A stretch of 63,519 bases of DNA from an uncultured delta proteobacterium (GCA_903869265.1 CAIPYE010000011.1:1-63519), one strand, 5' to 3'. Positions 8,874 to 17,405 are shown, counted from the stretch's first letter. The notes: generated by a model from the sequence alone, not told the origin. Numbers and translations: made by a program.

Positions 8874-10604
8874 ATGGCAGATTCCCTGATTCAGCAAACG
8901 GTTCTTGACGCAAACGCGCTTTTGGAAAGCAGGCAGGAGGGCATGGCCCTGCTTGATACCGAGGCGCGCTTTGTCTATGTGAATCCCGCCTATGTTCGTC
9001 TGCTGAAAGAGGTTTTTAATCTCACGGTGGGCCCGGGATCCCGCCACCAGTACGTTTTGCCCAACAGCCAGCGGGCCTGGGCCAGCGATCTGTACCAACG
9101 GGCGCTTTCCGGCAAGAAATTTACCGTGGATTTCAACCGGACTTGCCCGGAAGGCGGGGTCTGTACCTTTGAACGCTCATTTTCCCCAGTGCACCATAAT
9201 GGTCGGTTGGCCGGATTTTCCGAGGTGATCCGGGATGTGACCGTGGAGCGAAAAAGGGAGGCCGAACTGCGCCAGGCCTATGACGCTCTGGAAAAGCAGT
9301 TTACCGTCCGGACCCGCAGCTATCAGGAATACAACGCGATTCTGGCCCAGGAGATCATTGAGCGGCAGCAGGCCGAGGAGGATCTTCTCGAAAGCGGGGA
9401 ACGGCTGTCGCAGATTTTGCAGGGCAGTTCCATCCCGACCTTTGTTATCGACGAAAACCACACCATCACCCACTGGAATAAGGCCTGCGCCGTGATGACC
9501 GGGCTTACGGCCAGCGAGATGGTGGGCACCCAGAACCAGTGGAAGGCCTTTTATCTGTACCAGCGGCCCATTCTCGCCGACCTGGTGCTCAATGGTGCCG
9601 ACGAGGCGCATATCGCCAAGTTTTACACCGGCAAGTACCGGCCTTCCTCTCTGATAAAGGGTGCCTATGAGGTGGAGGATTTTTTCGACTTCGGGCATGA
9701 GAGCAAGTGGCTTTTTTTCACAGCCGCGCCGATCAAGAACCTGGCCGGGGATATCATCGGCGCCATCGAAACCTTGCAAGACATCACCGACCGCAAGCGG
9801 ATGGAGGCGGAGGTCCGGCGGATGAACGACGCTCTGGAGGCGCGGGTCGAGGAGCGGACCAACCAGTTGACCCGCACCTACGAACAATTGCTCCATGCCG
9901 AAAAATTCAGCGCGGTGGGCAAGCTGGCCGCCTCCATTGCCCATGAATTCGGCAATCCGATCATCGGCATCCGTAATTTTTTGCAGGGGCTGCGCAAGTA
10001 TGTGAAGCTTGAGAAGGGCGATGCCGAGATGCTCGATGTGGCCATTGGCGAATGCGTGCGGGTAAAGGATCTGATCAGCACCTTGCAGGACTTCAACCGG
10101 CCCACCACCGGCAAGGTCGCCTCGGTTGACCTGCACCGGATCATCGAGGAGCTTCTCCTGCTTGGCAAAAAGAAGCTCAGCGACAAGCGCATTACGGTGG
10201 AGCGGCATTTTGCCCGGGAGCTGCCCATGATCCAGGCGGTGCCGGACCAGATCAAGCAGGTGCTCCTCAACGTGATTGGCAACGCCGAGGAGGCCATCCC
10301 GGAAACCGGCGGCGCCATCACCATCACCACCGAGGTGGCCGGAGACAATGTCCGGATTTTTATCCAGGATACGGGCAAGGGCATCCGGCCCAAGGACATG
10401 GGTTCGATCTTTGAACCGTTCTTCTCAACCAAGCCAGCGGTGGAGGGCACCGGCCTGGGATTGTCCGTGAGCTACGGCATTGTCAAGCGGCACGGCGGCG
10501 ATATCACGGCCAAAAGCGCGCGCGGCAAAGGGACGCTTTTCACCATCACCCTACCCATCGACGGGGTTCCCGGAGAAGAGGATTTTTTGCCGATTTTCAA
10601 GTAG
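8874..10604 (+). CDS. Soluble PAS-domain sensor histidine kinase
   Basis: 576 residues with no signal peptide or membrane helix, so probably cytoplasmic. PAS at about residues 10-125, then a coiled-coil linker, a second PAS at about 175-310, another coiled coil, HisKA with H357 (SIAHEFGNPIIGI) and HATPase (NVIGNAEEAI, IQDTGKGI, GTGLGLSV). Cys95 in the sequence CPEGGVC and the PAS pockets could bind a ligand or cofactor, but nothing identifies one. No response regulator is adjacent. It is divergent from the hybrid kinase, whose start lies 108 bases away. Confidence 0.9.
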   Translation: MADSLIQQTVLDANALLESRQEGMALLDTEARFVYVNPAYVRLLKEVFNLTVGPGSRHQYVLPNSQRAWASDLYQRALSGKKFTVDFNRTCPEGGVCTFERSFSPVHHNGRLAGFSEVIRDVTVERKREAELRQAYDALEKQFTVRTRSYQEYNAILAQEIIERQQAEEDLLESGERLSQILQGSSIPTFVIDENHTITHWNKACAVMTGLTASEMVGTQNQWKAFYLYQRPILADLVLNGADEAHIAKFYTGKYRPSSLIKGAYEVEDFFDFGHESKWLFFTAAPIKNLAGDIIGAIETLQDITDRKRMEAEVRRMNDALEARVEERTNQLTRTYEQLLHAEKFSAVGKLAASIAHEFGNPIIGIRNFLQGLRKYVKLEKGDAEMLDVAIGECVRVKDLISTLQDFNRPTTGKVASVDLHRIIEELLLLGKKKLSDKRITVERHFARELPMIQAVPDQIKQVLLNVIGNAEEAIPETGGAITITTEVAGDNVRIFIQDTGKGIRPKDMGSIFEPFFSTKPAVEGTGLGLSVSYGIVKRHGGDITAKSARGKGTLFTITLPIDGVPGEEDFLPIFK

Positions 10605-10633
10605 GTGCCAGCGGAGTTTTTGCGAAACATCGA

Positions 10634-10736
10634 AAAACCCTTCGACAAGCTCAGGGCGAACGGTGGTCACATTTGAAATCATAGACTTCTTCCGCTCGTG
10701 GTGAGCCTGTCGAACCACAAACAAGATTTTGCAAGA
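10634..10736 (+). repeat. REPIN-like dispersed palindromic repeat, copy 1
   Basis: About 100 bases made of two inverted related modules: CCTTCGACAAGCTCAGGGCG and, in reverse, TGGTTCGACAGGCTCACCAC, separated by about 35 bases and followed by TTTTGCAAGAG. A close copy lies in the opposite orientation at 63226-63331, and a more diverged relative lies at 13079-13184. It sits between convergent genes. Confidence 0.8.
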
Positions 10737-10749
10737 GGCTCAACGGGTC

Positions 10750-11874
10750 TTATTTGCTCCCACAGCCGCCATCACAGCCGCAGCCACTATCCGACCCATT
10801 AGCATCTTTCCTGAACCACCTTCGAATCATCGCAATCATCGGCTTGACTGACAGGGCAAGAATCACCAGGGCCGCAACCAGTTGCACCGGATAGGGCACA
10901 AGCTCCCCGGCCTGGCCGACCATGGCTTTTGCCGAGATGCCATTGATTGTGTAGACCCAGTCAAGGGTCAGGCCGAAGACAACGGCGGTAACGCCAATGC
11001 AGGTAAGATAGACCACAGTGGCGCGGCGGCCCAGCAGACCGACCAGTACCGAGATGGTGGCCATGTTGGTGGCCGGACCAGCGAGCATGAAGACCAGGGC
11101 CGCGCCGGGGCTGACGCCCTTGAGGATCATGGCTGCGGCAATGGGGGTGGAGGCGGTGGCGCAGATATAGAGCGGGATGCCGAAGGCCAGCATCAGGAGC
11201 ATGGCAACAAAGCCCCCGCCCAGATAGCTGGTGATCAGGTCGTCGGGCACCAGGGCGGAGATCAGTCCGGCCAGCAGCAATCCGATGAAAAACCAGCCCG
11301 CCAGATCGCCCCAGAGTTCGCCAAAGGCATAACGCATTCCGGCCCGAATCTTTTCAAGCAAGCTGTGGTGCCTGGCATGTTCCGCAGGCGGGCAGTCTAC
11401 CCCGTCGCAACAGCCGTCCACCGCGCAGGAAAGATCGGCAGCCATGGCCAACTGGGGCCTGGGCGGGTTGAAGGTGTTTTCGATGCACCCGGCAATGATG
11501 GCGGAGACAAAGGCGGCCAGGGGGCGGGTCACGGTCATGATCGGGTCCAGCAGGGCATAACTGACGCTGATGGAGTCGATGCCCGACTCCGGGGTGGAAA
11601 TGAGAAAGGCGGTGGTGGCGCCGTTGTTGGCCCCCTGCCGTTTCAGGGCCGCCGCCGCAGGCAGCACCCCGCAGGAGCATAGGGGCAGGGGAATCCCGAA
11701 CAGGGCCGCCTTGAACACCGAGCTGTAACACCCTTGGCCCAGATGGTGGGCCACATAGGCGGGCGAGAGAAAGACCTTGAGCAGGCCGCCAATGAGGATG
11801 CCGAAGAGGATGTAGACTCCGGCGTCCAGAAGGAGCTGCCAGGATTCGCTAAGAATGTTGACGAGAAGATGCAT
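10750..11874 (-). CDS. SO_0444-type Cu/Zn efflux permease (ArsP/DUF318 family)
   Basis: 374-residue permease with two homologous halves of about four helices each, each half carrying a conserved motif (PLCSCGVLP near residue 63; GIPLYICATAST in the second half). The hydrophilic loop joining the halves is rich in Cys and His (CAVDGCCDGVDCPPAEHARHH), and the C terminus ends in a Gly/Cys cluster (CGCDGGCG). Both are suited to catching a soft metal ion. It is transcribed 3 bases after an ArsR-family repressor, the known arrangement for SO_0444-type exporters. The substrate (Cu, Zn, or arsenicals) cannot be fixed from sequence alone. Confidence 0.88.
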   Translation of the reverse strand: MHLLVNILSESWQLLLDAGVYILFGILIGGLLKVFLSPAYVAHHLGQGCYSSVFKAALFGIPLPLCSCGVLPAAAALKRQGANNGATTAFLISTPESGIDSISVSYALLDPIMTVTRPLAAFVSAIIAGCIENTFNPPRPQLAMAADLSCAVDGCCDGVDCPPAEHARHHSLLEKIRAGMRYAFGELWGDLAGWFFIGLLLAGLISALVPDDLITSYLGGGFVAMLLMLAFGIPLYICATASTPIAAAMILKGVSPGAALVFMLAGPATNMATISVLVGLLGRRATVVYLTCIGVTAVVFGLTLDWVYTINGISAKAMVGQAGELVPYPVQLVAALVILALSVKPMIAMIRRWFRKDANGSDSGCGCDGGCGSK

Positions 11875-11877
11875 GGT

Positions 11878-12228
11878 TTACTCCCTGATATGATCCAGCG
11901 CCACAAGGACAAGCTGGCTGATATGCGCATCGGTGAGGTGATAATAAAGCACCGGCCCTTCGCGGCGATTGGCCACCAGGGCCATCTGCCGGAGCAGCCG
12001 TAGCTGATGGCTCACCGCTGATTCGCTTACCCCGAGAAAAGCGGCCAGATCGCAGACGCACATCTCCTCTTGGTTCAAGGCTTGAAGAATCTTGAGCCTG
12101 GTCGGGTCGGCAAAGGCCTTGAAAAATTGGGCGAGTTTGTCGATCTCCGCCGGAGGCAAGGCACCATTTCTGGCCTTTTCCACCTGTTGTTCGTGGACAA
12201 TCCGGCATTGGCAGCGGTCGCTTGGCAT
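11878..12228 (-). CDS. ArsR/SmtB-family metal-responsive repressor
   Basis: 116-residue winged-helix repressor: FADPTRLKILQAL, then the metal-loop motif EMCVCDLAAFLG, the recognition helix SESAVSHQLRLLRQ and a wing (REGPVLYYHL). The CVC pair in the alpha-3 helix is the classic ArsR/CadC thiolate site, and an extra CQC near the N terminus (residues 6-8) resembles the CadC-type extension. GGAAG precedes the ATG. The gene lies just below a 12-2-12 palindrome that overlaps its own promoter and is co-transcribed with the permease, so autoregulation is expected, with metal binding releasing the repressor. Confidence 0.93.
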   Translation of the reverse strand: MPSDRCQCRIVHEQQVEKARNGALPPAEIDKLAQFFKAFADPTRLKILQALNQEEMCVCDLAAFLGVSESAVSHQLRLLRQMALVANRREGPVLYYHLTDAHISQLVLVALDHIRE

Positions 12229-12244
12229 ATGTGGCTTCCGTTTT

Positions 12245-12270
12245 AATATATGAGCAGTTGCTCAGATATT
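12245..12270. promoter_or_regulatory. 12-2-12 ArsR-family operator
   Basis: AATATATGAGCA - GT - TGCTCAGATATT: the arms match at 11 of 12 positions. Length, spacing and the TGAGCA/TGCTCA core are typical of ArsR/SmtB operators. It overlaps the -10 region of the promoter facing the repressor gene. Confidence 0.85.
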
Positions 12271-12294
12271 AGGGTGATTGTGTCATGATGTCAA
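12266..12294 (-). promoter_or_regulatory. Sigma-70-type promoter of the arsR-permease operon
   Basis: On the minus strand TTGACA (12294-12289), a 17-base spacer and TAATAT (12271-12266). The -35 is a perfect consensus. The -10 overlaps the palindromic operator, so a bound repressor would block RNA polymerase. Confidence 0.75.
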
Positions 12295-12412
12295 GGTCGT
12301 TTTTTATGAATGGCTTGCCAATCACCCACGGGATCGCCCGTTATAATTGGTCGTTTTTTTGCCCCGAACCGTATAGAATAGCGCTCCATTACACCAAAGC
12401 AAGGAGCGTTAG

Positions 12413-13021
12413 ATGCACAATCTGATCAACTGGCTTGTGGAGAGTATCGGAGCCATGGGCTATCCGGGGATATTCATCCTGATGGCCATGGAGAGTTCGG
12501 TAATCCCGATCCCCAGCGAGGTCGTCATGCCTCCGGCCGGGTATCTTGTCCAGGCGGGGAAGATGGAGATGCTGCCGGTTATTCTCTGCGGCACCTTGGG
12601 CAGTCTCTTTGGCGCTTACCTCAATTACTTCGCCTCCCATTATCTGGGCAGGCCGCTTCTGTTGAAGTATGGCAAGTATGTCTGGATCACCGAGGAGAAG
12701 TTTGCCAAGGTCGAGACGTTTTTCCTGAAACACGGCGAGATTTCGACCTTCATCGGTCGCCTGCTGCCGGTGGTCCGCCACCTCATTTCGCTTCCGGCGG
12801 GCCTTGCCGGGATGAACCACCTGAAGTTTTCCCTCTACACCCTGCTTGGCGCGGGGATCTGGGTGACAGTCCTTACTTGGCTCGGCTATTTCATCGGCAG
12901 CAATCAGGAGCTGATCATGAAATACTCGCACCAGGCCCTCGGCGGGGTGCTTGTTCTTTCTGGCTTGATCGTGGTCATCTACATCAAGCTGCAGCCCAAG
13001 CGGGAAGACGAGCGGGGTTGA
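12413..13021 (+). CDS. DedA-family membrane protein
   Basis: 202-residue DedA/VTT-domain protein. The motif FILMAMESSVIPIPSEVVMP near residues 20-40 and the GRLLPVVRHLISLPAGLAGM segment at about 120-140 are diagnostic. It has about five membrane segments including two re-entrant hairpins. The family is linked to lipid flipping (undecaprenyl phosphate or phospholipid) and membrane homeostasis. AAGGAG lies before the ATG. It is divergent from the ArsR operon, with the operator region between; whether that operator also affects this gene cannot be told. Confidence 0.9.
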   Translation: MHNLINWLVESIGAMGYPGIFILMAMESSVIPIPSEVVMPPAGYLVQAGKMEMLPVILCGTLGSLFGAYLNYFASHYLGRPLLLKYGKYVWITEEKFAKVETFFLKHGEISTFIGRLLPVVRHLISLPAGLAGMNHLKFSLYTLLGAGIWVTVLTWLGYFIGSNQELIMKYSHQALGGVLVLSGLIVVIYIKLQPKREDERG

Positions 13022-13026
13022 AAAAA

Positions 13027-13054
13027 AGGGGCAGCCAATATGGGTGCCCTCTTT
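13027..13054 (+). terminator. Possible weak terminator after the DedA gene
   Basis: GGGCA (13029-13033) pairs with TGCCC (13045-13049), extended by one wobble pair, followed by CTTTCTTT. The stem is short and the T run is broken, so confidence is modest. Confidence 0.4.
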
Positions 13055-13078
13055 CTTTGGTCGATCCTATTGTGCCGT

Positions 13079-13184
13079 TCGCAGTGAGCCCTTCGACTTT
13101 GCTCAGGAGAGCCCTGTCGGACCGTGGTTCTTCAGCCCCACTGTTGGCCTTCGACGGGCTCAGGCCGAACGGTACTTGGCGAAA
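13079..13184 (+). repeat. REPIN-like dispersed repeat, diverged copy 3
   Basis: Contains CCCTTCGACTTTGCTCAGG and CCTTCGACGGGCTCAGGCCG modules plus GTTCGCAGTGAGCCC, related to the repeats at 10634 and 63226 but rearranged. It lies between the DedA gene and the convergent rhodanese gene. Confidence 0.6.
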
Positions 13185-13191
13185 CGATCTA

Positions 13192-13608
13192 CTAACGTCC
13201 CTTGACGAACATCTCGGCATAGGGCCAGTCCGCAATTCCCCCTTCCAAAATCTGTAGCCGGTTTTCAACCACCCCCTTGCTCTGCAAATAGTCGTAGCTG
13301 TTCTTCGCCCCGCTCTTGCCGCGGGGGCAGAGCACGATTACCGGGGCCTTGCTCCCGTTGATCGCTGGCAACGCCTTGTCCAGACGGGATTTTTCCTCGT
13401 CGGTTTTGCCGGGGAAGGCGTTGGTTTCAATGGAGCCAGGCAGGTGCTGCTTCTCGAAGTCGGCAGCGGGCTGGATATCCACCAGGATCACTTTCTGTTT
13501 TTCGTCCAGCATTTTCTTGAGATTTGCCGGGGTGATGTAGTTGGTAGCCAGAGCGGGACCGGCAGCCAGCAGGGTAAAGGCCAGGGACAGTGCGATTCGT
13601 TTGAACAT
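13192..13608 (-). CDS. Exported single-domain rhodanese
   Basis: 138 residues with a Sec signal peptide (ends near AAGPALA, residue 21) and a single rhodanese domain: ILVDIQPAADFEKQHLPGS and the active-site loop VLCPRGKSG with the catalytic Cys. Such proteins transfer sulfane sulfur; an exported form would act in the periplasm. GGAGGAA lies upstream of the ATG. It stands alone and is convergent with the DedA gene. The thiosulfate or polysulfide substrate is not determined. Confidence 0.9.
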   Translation of the reverse strand: MFKRIALSLAFTLLAAGPALATNYITPANLKKMLDEKQKVILVDIQPAADFEKQHLPGSIETNAFPGKTDEEKSRLDKALPAINGSKAPVIVLCPRGKSGAKNSYDYLQSKGVVENRLQILEGGIADWPYAEMFVKGR

Positions 13609-13778
13609 GGTATTCCTCCGTGGGTGTTGTGAAATGTGAGAATTGCTTGTACCAGCACGGAGGACGCTTTTACCAATAGATAATAACGAAAGAGCACTCT
13701 GTTATTGATCGAGAAAAACAATGATTTTGATGGCTGGGCGAGGGGTGGTAGGATTGGATTGCCTGTGGCAGGATGTTC

Positions 13779-14858
13779 CTATATCTCGTGCGGGCAGCGG
13801 AAGTCCGGCAAGTTTAGGGGGGTCGGTCTCGTATGCTCACGGCAGAGATCGTGGCAGTACGCGCAGGCGCGGCAATTCTTGTCACAAGTCGTGAGTCGGG
13901 TAAAAAAATCCGCAGGCAATTTGTTGTTGTCCACATGCAGCCGCTTGGCCAGCCATTCCATGGTGTCCATCAACTCCAGCAGATTGCCCTCATACCGCCG
14001 GTTGGCATAGGCCCGTACCACCCGTTGCAAAAAACCGGATCCCAGGGTTCTGCCGCAGAGCTTGATCACCTCCACCATTTCTTTATAATAATGCAGATCT
14101 TCGGGCCGAATAAATGGGGATTTGAACAGTTCCGCCGGGTGCGCGGTGAGTTGTCGGATGCAGCCAAGGTCCTGGTTGGCGGCATGGGTTTCGTTTGCGG
14201 TCAGTCCCGTATTGGCAAAGGCGATCTGGGCGTCATGGGTCAGCTTGAAGGGACAGCAGTCAAGGCACCCTTCGTTGGCCAGCAGGGTCAGTTTGACTCC
14301 GGGGAAGTGTCGGCGGCATTGCTGGGAAATATCTGCAAGCTCGGGAAGATTGCGGTTGAGCGACCGGTCCAGATTGAGTTTGACCGGGGGCTTGAACGCG
14401 GTGTTGGCAACGGCTTGGCAGTAGGCCTGAATCCGCGCAAAGGAGTCCAGCATGCAGTTGACCCCAGGCACCGCCTCAAGCTGGGCGCAGGTTTCCTGGC
14501 TGGTGTCGCTCAGGGCCTGCAACAAGTAGAAATCGACAATGGTGATGCCGTGGAGGGTGCCTGCCGTGAGCAGGGTATCCAGTGCTGTGATGATTTTGAT
14601 CAGGGCAGCCTTGTCGCCATAGAGTCGAGGATGGTGGAAACGGCTGTTCAGCAGTCCGTATTTTTTCGGGGTGGGCAGTTGGGCAAGAGCAGCGGCCAGG
14701 TCACCAAACTCCGGAATACCGCTGATGGGGCGATGGCGGCCATCGGGGATGTTGTCCAGAAAAAGGCTGAAATGGATGGAATGGAGCGAAGGCTGGAGAT
14801 CGGCAAGAAATTCCACGTAATGGGGGTCTGGCAGGAATGGGACATCAAGCTGGAGCAT
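13779..14858 (-). CDS. Peptidase-U32-like TIM-barrel protein with a C-terminal Cys cluster
   Basis: 359 residues from the ATG at 14858, which has GGAG 8 bases upstream; the longer frame to 15056 has no better start. The segment LLANEGCLDCCPFKLTHD resembles the NEGC...C motif of U32-family (collagenase-like) proteins, several of which carry Fe-S clusters and work in tRNA or ubiquinone hydroxylation. The C-terminal segment (TTCDKNCRACAYCHDLC) has five Cys in about 17 residues, suggesting a metal or Fe-S site. I do not recognise a specific member. It is divergent from the short kinase gene. A TATAAT-like box lies upstream on the minus strand near 14905. Confidence 0.6.
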   Translation of the reverse strand: MLQLDVPFLPDPHYVEFLADLQPSLHSIHFSLFLDNIPDGRHRPISGIPEFGDLAAALAQLPTPKKYGLLNSRFHHPRLYGDKAALIKIITALDTLLTAGTLHGITIVDFYLLQALSDTSQETCAQLEAVPGVNCMLDSFARIQAYCQAVANTAFKPPVKLNLDRSLNRNLPELADISQQCRRHFPGVKLTLLANEGCLDCCPFKLTHDAQIAFANTGLTANETHAANQDLGCIRQLTAHPAELFKSPFIRPEDLHYYKEMVEVIKLCGRTLGSGFLQRVVRAYANRRYEGNLLELMDTMEWLAKRLHVDNNKLPADFFTRLTTCDKNCRACAYCHDLCREHTRPTPLNLPDFRCPHEI

Positions 14859-15055
14859 AGGGGTTCTCCGGCGGGCATAGTGTTCTTGGTAATCAAAATT
14901 ATAGTGTACACCATTGTCCCGGCAGAAGCCAGCAGAGCATGAAAGAGCAGTTTTCAGGCGGTGCCGACAATAGCCTGGATTTTTTACCCCCATTCCGGGT
15001 AAGCTGTACGGGAGGCCAGCCGTTCTGGCCTTTATCCTTGGGACGCGGAGGGGCA

Positions 15056-15847
15056 ATGCAGGCAGAGAAATGGGAAGAGGCGTATCTGGCGCAGAGTCAG
15101 GATGCCGCGCTGGGGCGGATGTTCCGTGGGATCATTCATAATCTCAGCGGGACTATCCAGGTTTTTTCCCTGCACACGGATCTTTCCGGAATGATGCTGG
15201 ACAAGGCAATGGCGGTGCTGGAGCAGATGCGCCAAGCCGGCCCAACGCCTGAGTTGGACACCCTGCACGATCTTCTCGCCCGGAGGGCCGATGCCCTTGC
15301 CCAAATGCAGGACAAGGTGCGGCAGAGTCAGCAGATTTTGCATCGGACCTTGATTCTGCCTGATTTTCCGCAGCTTCCTGGGGGCGTTCCCTATACGGTC
15401 AATTCCGTTATCGAGACCGAGGTGGAGTTTATGTCCGCCGATTCGTTTTTTAAGCACAAGGTGGGCAAGGAAATTACCCTGGCCGAACCGTTGCCGTCCC
15501 TGACACGTTTTCAACTGGAGTTGCACCAGATCATGCATATTCTGCTGACCAACGCCATGGAAGCCTTGCGGGGGAAGGAAGGAGCGGAGGTCGTGGTCGA
15601 ATCCGTCAAAGAAGGCGAGGGCATCGGGGTGCGGGTGCAGGACAACGGCCCAGGGCTGACCACCGAGGCAGCGGCGCATCTCTACGAGCCGTTTTATTCG
15701 ACAAAACAAGGGGAAGGGCATCTCGGCCTTGGGTTGTATCTGGCCAGGAAGCTTATTGCCCGTTGCGGGGGTGAAATTTCCTGCGAGAGCCGCCCCGGTT
15801 GCACCAGCTTCTGCCTGTTTGTTCCCCCGGAGGCCATGCAATCATGA
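15056..15847 (+). CDS. Short sensor histidine kinase (HisKA-like plus HATPase)
   Basis: 263 residues from ATG 15056, preceded by GGAGG; the upstream extension to 14939 lacks a ribosome site. No sensor domain or membrane helix. A probable dimerisation/phospho-acceptor helix carries GIIHNLSGTIQ, and a long coiled coil follows. The HATPase has the N box (LLTNAMEAL), G1 (VQDNGPGL) and G2 (GHLGLGLYLA). It overlaps rsmI by ATGA. Such short kinases usually take input from a partner protein; none is adjacent. Confidence 0.85.
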   Translation: MQAEKWEEAYLAQSQDAALGRMFRGIIHNLSGTIQVFSLHTDLSGMMLDKAMAVLEQMRQAGPTPELDTLHDLLARRADALAQMQDKVRQSQQILHRTLILPDFPQLPGGVPYTVNSVIETEVEFMSADSFFKHKVGKEITLAEPLPSLTRFQLELHQIMHILLTNAMEALRGKEGAEVVVESVKEGEGIGVRVQDNGPGLTTEAAAHLYEPFYSTKQGEGHLGLGLYLARKLIARCGGEISCESRPGCTSFCLFVPPEAMQS

Positions 15848-16731
15848 AGCAGACCAGTGAAGGCAAGCCTGCCAGCGGAGGCAGCACCAAGCCGGGCGTC
15901 CTGTTTGTGGTGGCCACCCCCATCGGCAATCTGGAGGACATAACCCTTCGGGCCCTGCGCATCCTGCGGGAGGTGGACTTGATCGCCGCCGAGGATACCC
16001 GGCACACCCGAAAGCTCCTCAGCCATTTTGATATCCATACCCCGCTCATCAGTTATTATAAAGAAAAGGAGGCGAGCCGCGCCCAGGAAATTGTGGCCCG
16101 GCTCCTTTCCGGCCATCAGGTGGCTCTGGTTTCCGATGCCGGCACGCCGGGCATTTCCGATCCGGGCGGGATTCTGGTGCACAGCGCCCAGGCGCATGGC
16201 ATCACCGTGGTGCCTGTTCCCGGGGTTTCCGCCCTGGCGACCCTCCTCAGCGTTGCCGGGTTGACCGAACCTTCCCATCTTTTTCTGGGATTTCTTCCAG
16301 CCAAGGGGACCGAGCGGCGCAAATTGCTGCAGGGTCTTAAAAATGACATCCATCCTCTGGTTTTTTATGAGTCGCCCCGGCGGATCACCGCAAGCCTTGG
16401 TGATTGCCTGGCGGAACTGGGGGACCGGCAGGCGGTGATCGGCAGGGAACTCACCAAGATGCATGAGGAGATTAGCGCAGGCGAGTTGGCGCAACTCCTG
16501 GCCGGGCTTAAGGCTCGGGAGGTTATCAAGGGAGAATTTGTGGTGCTCATCGAAGGGCTGCACGCCTCCGCGCCAGCGCGGCCGGATAATCTTGAAGACC
16601 TGCTGCGCTGGTATCGGGGGCAGGATGGGATCAGCCTGAAAGACGCGGTGGCGAATATTGCCAAGGATCTCGACCTGTCCCGCTCCGAGGTGTACCAGAA
16701 GGCCCTGGCGGTGTGGAAGGAATCGGCATAA
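15844..16731 (+). CDS. rsmI: 16S rRNA 2'-O-ribose C1402 methyltransferase RsmI
   Basis: 295 residues from ATG 15844. Tetrapyrrole-methylase fold with the RsmI hallmarks: FVVATPIGNLEDITLRAL near the N terminus, AAEDTRHTRKLL, LVSDAGTPGISDPG and FYESPRRI. It methylates the 2'-O of C1402 in 16S rRNA using SAM, together with RsmH for N4. The start overlaps the stop of the upstream kinase (ATGA), with GGAGG 12 bases before. Length is normal. Confidence 0.96.
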   Translation: MKQTSEGKPASGGSTKPGVLFVVATPIGNLEDITLRALRILREVDLIAAEDTRHTRKLLSHFDIHTPLISYYKEKEASRAQEIVARLLSGHQVALVSDAGTPGISDPGGILVHSAQAHGITVVPVPGVSALATLLSVAGLTEPSHLFLGFLPAKGTERRKLLQGLKNDIHPLVFYESPRRITASLGDCLAELGDRQAVIGRELTKMHEEISAGELAQLLAGLKAREVIKGEFVVLIEGLHASAPARPDNLEDLLRWYRGQDGISLKDAVANIAKDLDLSRSEVYQKALAVWKESA

Positions 16732-16783
16732 GGATTATTTGCACAGAATTGGCGGGGACGCCTGAGCGGTAGGAGCAGAACAG

Positions 16784-17161
16784 ATGTGGCAAAAATTGAT
16801 CTATCTCGCCGTGGCCGGGGCCTGCGGCACCCTGGCCCGCTATGGTTTGGCCGGGCTGGTGCAGCGGGTGGCCGGGGCAAGTTTTCCCTGGGGTACTGCT
16901 TCGGTGAATGGTTTGGGGTGTCTGCTTTTTGGGCTGATCTGGACCCTGACCAGCGAGCGTTTCGTCGGTACCGGTGAGCTGCGGATTATCCTGCTCACCG
17001 GTTTCATGGGCGCTTTCACCACCTTTTCCACCTTTGTCGCCGAGAGCGGAAATCTTCTGGCCGACGGCCAGCATTGGTACGGACTTGGCAATATCCTGTT
17101 ACAAAACGGGGTGGGGCTGGTGCTTTTTTTTGTGGGGATGGCCTTGGGCAGGTTGATTTAG
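16784..17161 (+). CDS. crcB: Fluoride exporter CrcB (Fluc)
   Basis: 125-residue, four-helix channel subunit. Motifs GTLARYGL (residues 16-23), WGTASVNGLGC (the Asn of the fluoride pore) and LTGFMGAFTTFSTF (the Phe-box residues) are all present. It forms a dual-topology dimer that lets fluoride leave the cytoplasm. No fluoride riboswitch was seen upstream. A DUF190 gene follows after about 300 bases; DUF190 genes often accompany crcB. Confidence 0.95.
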   Translation: MWQKLIYLAVAGACGTLARYGLAGLVQRVAGASFPWGTASVNGLGCLLFGLIWTLTSERFVGTGELRIILLTGFMGAFTTFSTFVAESGNLLADGQHWYGLGNILLQNGVGLVLFFVGMALGRLI

Positions 17162-17215
17162 GTAAAGTTTGCTTGCCAGGTAATCTCTGGAGTCAGAGGA
17201 ATATGCTTTTTCCTT

Positions 17216-17405
17216 CTGTTCATTTCTTTGCGTGTCCAAAGAAACGAACCAAAGAAAGGGCACCCTGTGTCCCTTGTCCCGCCGAAGGCGGGATGCCCTG
17301 CGCTCCTCGATGCTGCCGGGGCTTTGCAAACTCGCTGCGCTCAAACAGTGCAAATCCCTTTTCGGCAGCCTCTCCGGTGCTCGGCTGCGGGCCAATGGGA
17401 TTTTA
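17216..17405. repeat. Dispersed intergenic repeat in the crcB-DUF190 gap
   Basis: The 303-base gap holds no gene. It contains TTTGCGTGTCCAAAGAAACG, AACCAAAGAAAGGGCACCC, then CGCCGAAGGCGGGATGCCCTG and a GC-rich hairpin-forming tail. Read on the minus strand it gives a peptide with WFVSLDTQRNEQ, a stretch I have often seen in spurious small ORFs of many proteobacteria. That points to a widespread non-coding repeat rather than a gene. The family assignment is from memory. Confidence 0.5.

Noticed and set aside
9177-10208. Minus-strand ORF of about 340 codons opposite the PAS kinase
   Set aside because: The plus strand encodes clear PAS, HisKA and HATPase motifs; the antisense frame is low-complexity and unlike any family.
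13022-13257. Short plus-strand ORF after the DedA gene
   Set aside because: It consists of terminator and REPIN-like repeat sequence with no ribosome site.
16784-17161. Fluoride riboswitch before crcB
   Set aside because: Only about 50 bases separate it from rsmI and no pseudoknot-like conserved pattern was seen.
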